20,005 nt of DNA from a virus: the IMG/VR virus record IMGVR_UViG_3300029267_000830, positions 1 to 20,005 of that record. One strand, written 5' to 3'. The first letter of the stretch is position 1, and each line of letters opens with the position of its first letter. Shown piece by piece: positions 6,708 through 12,962 of the stretch. The notes below the pieces were generated by a model that saw only the letters and a program-made list of their open reading frames with translations, did no database searches and had not been told where the DNA came from. The translations under genes were made by a program, and so were the position numbers.

Positions 6708-7184
6708 ATGACAAATCTGGCAGAACGAATTGGTAAATTAGAGAAAATATCACAAAGACTTCTTGCCGAAGAGAAAGGATTTGATTTAGGTGAGTGCGAA
6801 GCTGGTACACTAATATCAAAAAATCCATTTATGGATACCTTATTTATATTTCTTGACCACCTTGAGACGTTTGCTATGATAACAGAACCAGACGATTCTG
6901 TTATATATGTTAATCAACCAATGATTGATTGGCTTAATAAACTTGGAGCATCATTTGATTTAAAATCTAAAAAACCTTGGTGGGAACAAATTGGATGGGC
7001 AACAAATCCATCTGATAAAGGAATTTGTACTCAAGAATGTATGCAAAAAAGGAAAGTGATAAATCATTATGTGCCATCAAGATATATTGATGGACTTAGA
7101 TACGAAGTTATGTGCATACCATTAAAATATAATGGTGTTGCTGCTGTTTTGTCTTTAATAAGACCTGTTGATACTAATGACTGA
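6708..7184 (+). CDS. PAS-domain protein
   Basis: One hundred and fifty-eight residues. Residues 1-25 form a short amphipathic helix (ERIGKLEKISQRLLAEEKG), likely a dimer coiled coil. Residues 50-154 read as a PAS sensory domain: FAMITEPDDSVIYVNQPMIDW at the first strands and helix, a WW-containing middle, then GLRYEVMCIPLKYNGVAAVL and IRPVD at the last strands. GICTQECM (C107, C111) in the loop could bind a metal or sense redox state. There is no kinase, HTH or other output domain. The gene begins 8 bases after capsid protein 1 and overlaps the next, a membrane protein, by 8 bases. PAS domains bind small ligands or cofactors; its signal here is unknown. A PAS protein in a capsid operon is very unusual. 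Confidence 0.72.
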   Translation: MTNLAERIGKLEKISQRLLAEEKGFDLGECEAGTLISKNPFMDTLFIFLDHLETFAMITEPDDSVIYVNQPMIDWLNKLGASFDLKSKKPWWEQIGWATNPSDKGICTQECMQKRKVINHYVPSRYIDGLRYEVMCIPLKYNGVAAVLSLIRPVDTND

Positions 7185-7422
7185 TGAACAAAGATGGATG
7201 GATTTAGCTGAATTTCGAGGAGAAACAATTGAAGCAATGAAAGCCATTCACAGAGAACTAGAAGATATAAAGGATTCGCAAAGAAGAATTTCTGATAAAT
7301 TTGATAATCATTGTATGGATTTTGTAACATTGAAATCTAAGGTAGCTGGTATGGCTGTAGGCATCAGTATGGTAACATCAATTGTTGTTGGTTTAATAAT
7401 GTTAATGTTAGGTGTATTATGA
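7177..7422 (+). CDS. Coiled-coil protein with C-terminal membrane helix
   Basis: Eighty-one residues from the ATG at 7177, which overlaps the PAS gene by 8 bases; an upstream in-frame ATG at 7168 is also possible. Residues 12-57 are charged with heptad-like spacing (IHRELEDIKDSQRRISDKF), followed by one hydrophobic helix at 58-81 (VAGMAVGISMVTSIVVGLIM). This architecture resembles XhlA-type haemolysis or holin-accessory proteins of phages, which have a coiled coil followed by one membrane helix. It overlaps protease 2 by 4 bases (ATGA). The strict coupling to the PAS gene suggests the two act together, perhaps sensor and membrane partner. That link is inference. Confidence 0.65.
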   Translation: MTDEQRWMDLAEFRGETIEAMKAIHRELEDIKDSQRRISDKFDNHCMDFVTLKSKVAGMAVGISMVTSIVVGLIMLMLGVL

Positions 7423-8630
7423 GTGATATAAATATTGTAATAAAAGATAGCCTCTCTGATAATGAGAAGGAATTCATCGAAAAAGAATTAGCTACATTGT
7501 CAGATAAAATTAAGTATGACTTAATATCTTATGATGATAGAGATCACATAGAGTTTGACTTAAAAGGTGGTCTTGAAGTTGTAAATAAATCTGATGATGG
7601 TCGTAGAGTTATTGCTGGCTATGCTAGTGTTGCAGTGGTAGATGATGACAATCAATATATACCACCAAAGGTATTAGAAGATGGTCTTAGGACTCTAATG
7701 GCTGATGAATCTTATGCTAACTTAATGGTAGTTCACCACAACATACAAATAGGAAAACTTCTTAGTGAATATAAAGATTTACAGACCAAAGTCGATGACA
7801 AAGGTCTATTTATTGTAGCAGAAATACGTAAGGACTTAGAGACAGCAAATAGTATCTGGAGTAAAATCTTAAATGGGATTATGAAAGGATTCTCCATCGG
7901 AGGAGAAATTATAGAGAAACATAACCATTGTGATGAAGACAGATGTTATGAAATGATAGATAAAATTAATTTGTTTGAAGTCTCAGTTTGTAGCAATCCC
8001 ATCAATAGTCCATCAGGATTTGAGATTGTTGCGAAGTCAAATGTAAGTGAAAAATGTGAATATAAGGACGATGACAATATGTCAGAAAATAAAGAAGAAT
8101 TGGATACCAATGACTGTAAAGATTGCGATCCAAAGGATGTAGTCGAAGAGAAAGTAGAAAAGACAGAAGAGACCGAAGTTGTTGAAGAAAAGGTCGAAGA
8201 ACCTGTTGAAGAGACAGAAAAGGCGGATCCTATGGAAGCTATCATGAGTCAGATGGAGGACTTGTTTAACAAGTTTTCAAGTTCAATTGTCGATCAGTTT
8301 GATACTATTATGAAGTCAATTAACGAACCAGAACCAGTCGAAACAGAAACCGAGGAAAAGTCCGAGGACGAAGTTACAGAAGAGAAAGTCGAAGAGACTG
8401 AAAAATCTGAGGACAAAGAATTTGAATATGCCATTAAAGCTCGTGACGATGCAATCAAAGGTTACGAAGAAAAAATTGGTGAACTCGAAAAAACTATCAA
8501 AGACCTCTCAGCCAAAGTTGAGAATCTTGAGAATGTTGAAGAGACTCCAAAGACCACACACGAGGTCGAAGAGGAAATCATCAAAGATTCTGGTATCATC
8601 ATTAAACATGGTCGAGTTTACAAAGCTTAG
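7419..8630 (+). CDS. Prohead protease 2 fused to scaffold-like tail
   Basis: Four hundred and three residues in two parts. Residues about 48-205 form an HK97/U35 prohead protease: GRRVIAGYASVAVVDDDNQ, His in LMVVHHNIQIGKL (H106/H107), Ser in GIMKGFSIGGEI (S159), and LFEVSVCSNPINSPSGF (E187) as the third conserved block. From about residue 210 the chain is extremely acidic (VEEKVEETEE-like runs) with helical segments at 245-285 (MEAIMSQMEDLFNKFSSSIV) and a coiled coil at 330-375 (GYEEKIGELEKTIKDLSAK), like an internal scaffold. Many phages combine protease and scaffold in this way. An internal ATG at 8079 may give free scaffold. The gene overlaps the membrane protein gene by 4 bases. Confidence 0.82.
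   Translation: MSDINIVIKDSLSDNEKEFIEKELATLSDKIKYDLISYDDRDHIEFDLKGGLEVVNKSDDGRRVIAGYASVAVVDDDNQYIPPKVLEDGLRTLMADESYANLMVVHHNIQIGKLLSEYKDLQTKVDDKGLFIVAEIRKDLETANSIWSKILNGIMKGFSIGGEIIEKHNHCDEDRCYEMIDKINLFEVSVCSNPINSPSGFEIVAKSNVSEKCEYKDDDNMSENKEELDTNDCKDCDPKDVVEEKVEKTEETEVVEEKVEEPVEETEKADPMEAIMSQMEDLFNKFSSSIVDQFDTIMKSINEPEPVETETEEKSEDEVTEEKVEETEKSEDKEFEYAIKARDDAIKGYEEKIGELEKTIKDLSAKVENLENVEETPKTTHEVEEEIIKDSGIIIKHGRVYKA
8079..8630 (+). other. Possible nested scaffold start inside protease 2
   Basis: An in-frame ATG (codon 221 of protease 2) falls exactly at the border between the protease domain and the acidic tail, with AAGGA at 8064-8068 about 10 bases upstream. The product would be 183 residues of acidic, coiled-coil scaffold. 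In phage lambda, scaffold Nu3 is made in this way from inside protease gene C. The ribosome site is weak, so this is only a candidate. Confidence 0.35.
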
Positions 8631-8633
8631 ACT

Positions 8634-8679
8634 CATGTGTAATATGTTGTAATTTATTTGTTAATGTTTAAATAATATA
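8634..8679 (+). promoter_or_regulatory. Candidate late promoter before cement protein
   Basis: CATGTGTAATATGTTGTAAT and, 4 bases later, TGTTAATGTTTAAATAATAT both resemble the shared motif. The region lies 11-56 bases upstream of the cement gene, whose GGTGAT follows at 8680-8685. Confidence 0.45.
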
Positions 8680-8689
8680 GGTGATATAA

Positions 8690-9118
8690 ATGGCGATGAC
8701 ATTTGCTGCAATTACCGAAGATATTATTGTAGAAGAAGGCACTTTTGGTATGAACTTCGTTGCTTCTGGTACCATCCTTGGTGGAGAGGGAGTCGAAGTT
8801 GTTGGTGAGACTACAGGCTATGGTCGAGCAAAAGTTAAAGTTGCTTCACAAGATCATGGTAATTATCTTGCATCAACTAGCTGCTTTATCGGTGTGGCTG
8901 GTGGCCCAGCAACTGATGGTAACCCAGTGACTGTTTACCCAGTTGGTAACAAGGTTACTGTTCGTGCATCTGGTGCAATCACTGCAGGTGATGCAGTTAA
9001 AGCCGTATCAAAAGGTTTCTTCAAATCACAATATCTTCATGCATCTGGTGCTGCGCATCAGGGAATTGCATTGGAAACCTTCACTAGTAATGAGATGGGT
9101 ATTATCTTACTCGTCTAA
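8690..9118 (+). CDS. Capsid cement/decoration-like protein
   Basis: One hundred and forty-two residues, rich in Gly, Val and Ala, beta-structured and without long helices. The segment ASGAITAGDAVKAVSKGFFK with earlier VYPVGNKVTVRA is like the DUF2190/capsid cement group, in which small beta proteins bind the capsid surface and stabilise it. Its place between protease and main capsid protein is the usual place for such genes. GGTGATATAA stands right before the ATG, a strong site. None of its 9 Ile codons is ATA, and many codons end in C, suggesting high expression like capsid protein 2. A head fibre or minor capsid part is an alternative. Confidence 0.6.
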   Translation: MAMTFAAITEDIIVEEGTFGMNFVASGTILGGEGVEVVGETTGYGRAKVKVASQDHGNYLASTSCFIGVAGGPATDGNPVTVYPVGNKVTVRASGAITAGDAVKAVSKGFFKSQYLHASGAAHQGIALETFTSNEMGIILLV

Positions 9119-9128
9119 ATTTAATTTC

Positions 9129-9145
9129 ATTCTTTCATAAAGAAT
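9129..9145 (+). terminator. Hairpin after cement gene
   Basis: ATTCTTT-CAT-AAAGAAT is a perfect 7-base stem with a 3-base loop, 10 bases after the cement stop codon. No T-run follows directly, so it could be a processing or mRNA-stability element rather than a terminator. It separates the cement message from the promoter motif at 9150. Confidence 0.35.
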
Positions 9146-9149
9146 ACAC

Positions 9150-9168
9150 ATGTATGTTTTATTATGTT
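9150..9168 (+). promoter_or_regulatory. Candidate late promoter before capsid protein 2
   Basis: ATGTATGTTTTATTATGTT matches the shared motif with a 2-base insertion. It begins 39 bases before the start codon, with AGGTGAT at 9179-9185 as ribosome site. Confidence 0.55.
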
Positions 9169-9188
9169 CCTAATAAATAGGTGATAAA

Positions 9189-10175
9189 ATGAGTCGACTA
9201 ACGAAGATGCTCGAATATGCTTTCGCAGGAAATGCAGAACAATCCCGAATGAGACAAAAAGAATCTTTCAAGACTACAGTTTTGGATACAATTCCAAAAG
9301 CTGAGAAAGAACTTTTGATTTCAGAGGGTATGAATTCTACGTCTCTCTTGCAAACTGAAGTATACAACACTATCCTTGAGGGTGCACAACCTGAGATGGT
9401 ATGCAGAAACATTTTCCCAACGATTACAACCGACACTAACCAAATTCGTATTACTTATGAATCAGGTTCACTTGGCCTAGCCGAGGAAGTTGCAGAGGGA
9501 GCAGCTATACCAATTCATACAGAGAATTTCAATACACACAACATTGATATTAAGAAAATTGGTGTCCGACCTGTGATTACTAATGAACTTATCGAAGATG
9601 GTCTTTGGGATATGGCTGAGTTTGAACTTAAAAGAGCTGGACAAAAACTTGAACACAAGTTTAATTACGATGTAATTGGTGAAGCTACTGATTTAGATAC
9701 GTATAGTTCAATCGGATCAACTAATGCTGGAGGTACTTGTACCGTCCAACAGTTAATTACTGCAATTAAGGATATCCATAACAATGATCAGTTCCCAACT
9801 GATATTATCCTTACTCCAACTGCATATGCTAGCTTGATATCTGGTTCAAACATCTTAGAGGCAAACAAAGCAGGAGATAACAAAGCACTCAGAAACTATG
9901 ATATTGGATCTGTTCTTGGTCTTAAAGCACATATGCTTACAGTTGATGGACCTCCAAGTCCAACTACTAGTTATCAGTGGAATCATGGCTATGATACCGC
10001 AGTTGATATCGGTGCTGTTATTTGTGATCCATCATATTGTATGATTGGAATGCGAAGAGACCTTACCATTGAGCAATATGACGACCCAATCCATGATTTG
10101 GTTGGTATTGCTGCAACAATGAGATTTGGTGTCAAAACAGTAGATCAAACAAAAGCTCACATCTTGTACCATTAG
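9189..10175 (+). CDS. Major capsid protein 2 (HK97 fold, probable main shell)
   Basis: Three hundred and twenty-eight residues forming the HK97-type capsid shell. It is paralogous to the 5773-6699 product over its whole length (shared MSRLTKxLEYA start, EGAxxxxxCR, GAAIPI, VRPVITNELIEDG, and a DPIHDLVG-MRFGV end). Residues 1-50 are helical and charged, a likely delta domain removed by the prohead protease. An AGGTGATAAA site precedes the ATG. Only 2 of 31 Ile codons are ATA and many codons end in C, unlike capsid protein 1; the gene follows the cement gene and is closed by a hairpin plus T-run. These signs suggest it is the abundant shell protein and protein 1 the minor or specialised one. 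Confidence 0.87.
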   Translation: MSRLTKMLEYAFAGNAEQSRMRQKESFKTTVLDTIPKAEKELLISEGMNSTSLLQTEVYNTILEGAQPEMVCRNIFPTITTDTNQIRITYESGSLGLAEEVAEGAAIPIHTENFNTHNIDIKKIGVRPVITNELIEDGLWDMAEFELKRAGQKLEHKFNYDVIGEATDLDTYSSIGSTNAGGTCTVQQLITAIKDIHNNDQFPTDIILTPTAYASLISGSNILEANKAGDNKALRNYDIGSVLGLKAHMLTVDGPPSPTTSYQWNHGYDTAVDIGAVICDPSYCMIGMRRDLTIEQYDDPIHDLVGIAATMRFGVKTVDQTKAHILYH

Positions 10176-10177
10176 AT

Positions 10178-10213
10178 AAGATGCGTAATCCGCACCTTAT
10201 TTTTTATTTTTTT
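10178..10213 (+). terminator. Hairpin with T-run after capsid protein 2
   Basis: AAG-A-TGCG (10178-10185), loop TAATC, then CGCA-C-CTT (10191-10198) form a 7-pair stem with one mismatch, followed at once by a 15-base T-rich run. This looks like an intrinsic terminator, or in an archaeon a T-rich stop signal with an added hairpin, at the end of the most strongly expressed gene. Confidence 0.6.
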
Positions 10214-10230
10214 ATGTATGTTATAATGTT
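10214..10230 (+). promoter_or_regulatory. Candidate late promoter, best match to shared motif
   Basis: ATGTATGTTATAATGTT, the clearest copy of the shared motif, lies directly after the terminator T-run and 35 bases before the start at 10249. It would drive the neck unit to 12461. Confidence 0.65.
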
Positions 10231-10248
10231 TAACTATTGGAGATAAGA

Positions 10249-10512
10249 ATGTTACACGGACGTGGAGATAACTTTCAATTGACTAAAACATTTCTAAAGC
10301 TAAGAAATAAAGGACTTAGAGATAGAACTGATTTGACCGATGAAGAAATTGAAGAGGCAAAAATTACTGGTATAGAAGGTCTTGGTGGAACTGATGATAC
10401 AAAGACTTACATACGTAAGAACATGCCAGTCAATTCTGAGAAGAGTCTAGTGAAAGTTGATAGACGGAAAGCTTATCCACAGCTTGGAGAAAAAGGTGAA
10501 GTAGATGAGTGA
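10249..10512 (+). CDS. Unrecognised 87-residue head-neck protein
   Basis: The ATG at 10249 is chosen because GGAG (10239-10242) is then 6 bases upstream; an earlier in-frame TTG overlaps that site. The product is charged and mostly hydrophilic. It contains helices around LTKTFLKLRNKGLRDRTDLTDEEIEEA and a Gly-rich turn GIEGLGGTDDT, with no Cys and no membrane segment. No family is recognised. It is the first gene of the neck unit and overlaps the connector gene by 8 bases, so it may act in head completion or neck assembly; that is inferred from position alone. Confidence 0.6.
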   Translation: MLHGRGDNFQLTKTFLKLRNKGLRDRTDLTDEEIEEAKITGIEGLGGTDDTKTYIRKNMPVNSEKSLVKVDRRKAYPQLGEKGEVDE

Positions 10513-10927
10513 TTACAGTCCATCTTTAGTTTATGAATATGAAGTAAGAAATGCATTCACTCCGCCACTAAACTATGACGATATTTCAAAGGTAGATCTT
10601 CTAACTAAAATAGAACTTGTAGAAGACTTTATTAAACACAGATACTTTGATAGTAGTATGCCTACAAGGACACAAGCAAAATCTGCTGCTTTAATGATTG
10701 TCATGTCTCGAGTTGTTAGAGGCAATCCTGAATTAGCAAAGAAATATTCTGAGTTACAGTCATTAGAACTTGGTGACTATAAGGTAGCTTTCAATACAAC
10801 TGGTAGAGGTAAGCATGTTACTGCATACGAGAATGCTCTATCATGGGAAGAAATGGCTTTACAAATACTTGATAAAAAGGAAGCTGACGCTGCAAGTTGG
10901 ACCACTCCCGTGTTAGTAAATGGCTAG
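10505..10927 (+). CDS. Head-tail connector (adaptor) protein
   Basis: One hundred and forty residues, mainly helical, with the layout of HK97 gp6-like adaptors that bind under the portal. A helix of the form VDLLTKIELVEDFIKHRYF near residues 30-48 is followed by KSAALMIVMSRVVRGNPEL, and the loop ends in SWEEMALQILDKKE. It overlaps the genes on both sides by 8 bases (ATGAGTGA, ATGGCTAG), marking tight coupling. The position after the capsid protein and before head closure is canonical. Confidence 0.6.
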   Translation: MSDYSPSLVYEYEVRNAFTPPLNYDDISKVDLLTKIELVEDFIKHRYFDSSMPTRTQAKSAALMIVMSRVVRGNPELAKKYSELQSLELGDYKVAFNTTGRGKHVTAYENALSWEEMALQILDKKEADAASWTTPVLVNG

Positions 10928-11174
10928 AAAATATAAACGGCCTGACAATAGATATCCAGAGAACTGGAATCGTTTGAGATTTGTAATCTTTAAACGAGAC
11001 AACTACACATGTCAAATGTGTGGTAAGAAAGTATCTCCGAAATTTAAAGGAAATAAAAAAGCTAATTGTCACCATATCGTTCCTTTAGGATGTGGTGGCA
11101 ATAACTGCTTTGATAATCTTATAACTCTATGTGCAGGATGTCATAAAAAGATCCACAAGAGGAAAAATAAATGA
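10920..11174 (+). CDS. HNH endonuclease
   Basis: Eighty-four residues carrying a full HNH/zinc motif: CQMC (C31, C34), CHHIVPLGCGG with the catalytic His pair (H51/H52), DNLITLC (N66), and CAGCHKKIH (C71, C74, H75, H79). The N-terminus is basic (MARKYKRPDNR). HNH proteins next to terminases assist DNA cutting during packaging in HK97-like and other phages; free-standing ones can also be homing nucleases. Here it overlaps the connector by 8 bases and head closure by 4, so it is built into the operon, which favours a packaging role over a recent insertion. It stands unusually far from the terminase genes. Confidence 0.88.
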   Translation: MARKYKRPDNRYPENWNRLRFVIFKRDNYTCQMCGKKVSPKFKGNKKANCHHIVPLGCGGNNCFDNLITLCAGCHKKIHKRKNK

Positions 11175-11494
11175 GTAGTTATTATGAAAACTTACTAAAT
11201 AGAAATGTTGCACGTTATACTAAAACTACGGCAACAAATGCATTTGGTGAGGATGTCTCAACTATGTCATATGCTGAGTCTGGTGTCAAGTGTAGACTTG
11301 TTCCAGTTACAGCAGAACAACGAATGACTGCTCTTGGTGATTTTAAAGACATTGTGTACACAGGATATTTCTTGAGTTCCCAAACATTGGATCATGATGA
11401 CCAAATAAAATATGGTGGCTATTCTTACGTTGTAAGAGAAGTATCTGATGATTCTAGTGGATATGTAAGAAAAGCATTACTGAGTAGACTATGA
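11171..11494 (+). CDS. Head closure / head-tail joining protein
   Basis: One hundred and seven residues with the beta-rich layout of SPP1 gp16-type head closure proteins: YTKTTATNAFGEDVSTMSYAESGVKCRLVPVT near residues 16-47, then GDFKDIVYTGYFLSS and LDHDDQIKYGGYSYVVREV, the usual "in terms of damp-out" pattern of a polarity-setting strand pair. The gene overlaps HNH and the next gene by 4 bases each (ATGA). Position between connector and gp10-like gene agrees with the family. Confidence 0.65.
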   Translation: MSSYYENLLNRNVARYTKTTATNAFGEDVSTMSYAESGVKCRLVPVTAEQRMTALGDFKDIVYTGYFLSSQTLDHDDQIKYGGYSYVVREVSDDSSGYVRKALLSRL

Positions 11495-12069
11495 CTGAAT
11501 TAATGATGAAGATTAACGTCAGAGGACATAAAAAAGTTCTTAAAAATCTAGACGTTTTAAATGCAATTTATATGGATGTTATAGACAGTGGTGTTACATA
11601 TTTCTTAGAAGAGTATGCTAGAGCTGCTAATACAAATTTGATTAAGAGAATGGAGGGAAAAGAAAATCCAACCACATCTCATGGTGATGTGCAAACTCCA
11701 ATTATAGACCCTGCTGATGATTTAGCATCATGGCATCTAACAACCCTAGAACGTGCAGGTAATAGAATTGTTAAGAAAATGGAGAATGTAAGTGAACACG
11801 CTGCTGTAGTAGAATTTGGAAAGAAAGGAAAAATCTATCCAAAGAATTCTGGTTATAGAACTGGAGCAATAGGTGCAGAAAACTATGGTGGGATGTTATA
11901 TCTTGGATTGAGTTGGGGTGGTAATCCTGTTTATAAACCATGGGTTGAAGGACAGGCTGGTTATGGATACGCAACTGAAGCTTTACATGACCAAGCATTC
12001 ATGAGAGCACAAGTTAATTTCATGAGAAAGAGATTCTATAAGAATATTACTAGAGCATTTAATTTATAG
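11491..12069 (+). CDS. HK97 gp10-like neck/tail completion protein
   Basis: One hundred and ninety-two residues. The segment VSEHAAVVEFGKKGKIYPK near residues 98-116 is the typical gp10-family turn (AxxVEFGT-like), and the end YATEALHDQAFMRAQVNFMRKRFYKNI resembles the family's C-terminal helix that follows a P-F/A-F turn. The central GNPVYKPWVEGQAGYGYAT is aromatic and glycine-rich. Such proteins complete the tail end that binds the head. It overlaps head closure by 4 bases and lies 8 bases before the tail terminator gene, the expected order. Confidence 0.65.
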   Translation: MTELMMKINVRGHKKVLKNLDVLNAIYMDVIDSGVTYFLEEYARAANTNLIKRMEGKENPTTSHGDVQTPIIDPADDLASWHLTTLERAGNRIVKKMENVSEHAAVVEFGKKGKIYPKNSGYRTGAIGAENYGGMLYLGLSWGGNPVYKPWVEGQAGYGYATEALHDQAFMRAQVNFMRKRFYKNITRAFNL

Positions 12070-12077
12070 GTGATGAT

Positions 12078-12461
12078 ATGACATATACTGAAATGAAAAA
12101 TGTATACGATTCACTTTGTACTAATACTGCACTTACAAATGTAGTTCCATCTACAAGTATTAGAATAGGTGTTTTATCAGACGAGGATCCAACATTCCCT
12201 GCTATATCAATTAGACAAGCTGGTGGAAGACAAGTTGGTCGCCTTGGTCATGGCTCTAGTGGAGAAACAATGGAAGATACAACTCTTCAAATTGATGTAT
12301 ACTCACGCACAAGTGTAATGCAAGCTTATCAAATAGTTGACTTACTAGATAATATAATGATTAGTTCTACATATCGTAAGGACTCTGATTTAGATATCTG
12401 GGAAGATGAGTTTCAAGCTCATAGAAAGGCCACACGTTGGTCTAAATTTAGAATAATATAA
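12078..12461 (+). CDS. Tail terminator-like protein
   Basis: One hundred and twenty-seven residues, alpha/beta. TEMKNVYDSLCTNTALTNVV forms an N-terminal helix, FPAISIRQAGGRQV a strand, DTTLQIDVYSRTSVMQAYQIVDLLDNIM the strand and helix characteristic of tail terminator/tail completion proteins that cap the growing tube, and HRKATRWSKFRII the last strand. An AGGTGAT lies right before the ATG. It precedes the tube gene, as in other long-tailed viruses. Sequence likeness is modest, position strong. Confidence 0.6.
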   Translation: MTYTEMKNVYDSLCTNTALTNVVPSTSIRIGVLSDEDPTFPAISIRQAGGRQVGRLGHGSSGETMEDTTLQIDVYSRTSVMQAYQIVDLLDNIMISSTYRKDSDLDIWEDEFQAHRKATRWSKFRII

Positions 12462-12479
12462 ATGTATGTAATAAATGTA
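12462..12479 (+). promoter_or_regulatory. Candidate late promoter before tail tube genes
   Basis: ATGTATGTAATAAATGTA begins right after the tail terminator stop and 37 bases before the tube 1 start, with AGGTGAT ahead of the start. It fits the shared motif with small changes. Confidence 0.5.
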
Positions 12480-12498
12480 ATATATATTAGGTGATATA

Positions 12499-12951
12499 AT
12501 GGCAGGAATAGTTACAGGTGAGCACGCCCTGATTAAGTTCAGCAGTGCAGCAACTGCAGGTGGTTTTACTAATATGACGCTTCATGCTTTTTCGGATTTC
12601 TCTCTTACTTTTGACAGAGGAACTGTTGAGCAAGAGCTTTGTGGTCAGAAAGGAAATTACTTTAAACCTGGTGCTATGAGTATCGAAGGTTCTCTTACGG
12701 CTTGTAGATTTGGTGCATCAGGAAGCGATGCATTCTTAGATAGTATTATTGATGGTACATTATTTAAACTTTCAGGTACTACTAAATCTGGTGCTGCAGC
12801 AACTGATGACATTGGATTCTTTTTCCATTCATGTCAGTGTACTGGCTATGATGTAACTGCTGGAGATGCAAGTACTATTTCAGAAGCAACCATTGATTTC
12901 ACTGTACTCGATCCGTACAATATTACGTACGCATCTGGTTGGATACAATAA
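12499..12951 (+). CDS. Tail tube protein, copy A
   Basis: One hundred and fifty residues, almost wholly beta, forming rings of the tail tube by inference. It is homologous to copy B (12963-13430): both contain RGTVEQELxGQxGNYF, GSLTxxxxG, FLDS and GDASTIxEAxxDFTxLxPY at matching places. AGGTGATATA precedes the ATG. Tandem tube genes may make two ring types, for instance a main tube and a specialised terminal ring, or a tube and a decorated form. A tube role is inferred from fold type, size and position between terminator and chaperone. Confidence 0.7.
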   Translation: MAGIVTGEHALIKFSSAATAGGFTNMTLHAFSDFSLTFDRGTVEQELCGQKGNYFKPGAMSIEGSLTACRFGASGSDAFLDSIIDGTLFKLSGTTKSGAAATDDIGFFFHSCQCTGYDVTAGDASTISEATIDFTVLDPYNITYASGWIQ

Positions 12952-12962
12952 GGTGATGAAAT

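Noticed and set aside
8422-8652. Open frame inside the scaffold-like tail of protease 2
   Set aside because: It is an out-of-frame shadow of the Glu/Lys-rich coding sequence, with no ribosome site.
2783-9436. Minus-strand open frames at several places (2783-3208, 4210-4704, 7946-8245, 9170-9436)
   Set aside because: All are antisense to well-supported genes, with Ser-rich products typical of reversed acidic coding sequence and without ribosome sites.
10214-10230. The shared motif contains TGTTATAAT, which equals a bacterial extended -10 box, suggesting a bacterial host
   Set aside because: No -35-like sequence is found at a constant distance, several copies break the -10 consensus (TTTTAAT, TTCTAAT), and Alba, the TTTATATA promoter and the surface protein style point to an archaeon. 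A bacterial host is less likely but not formally excluded.
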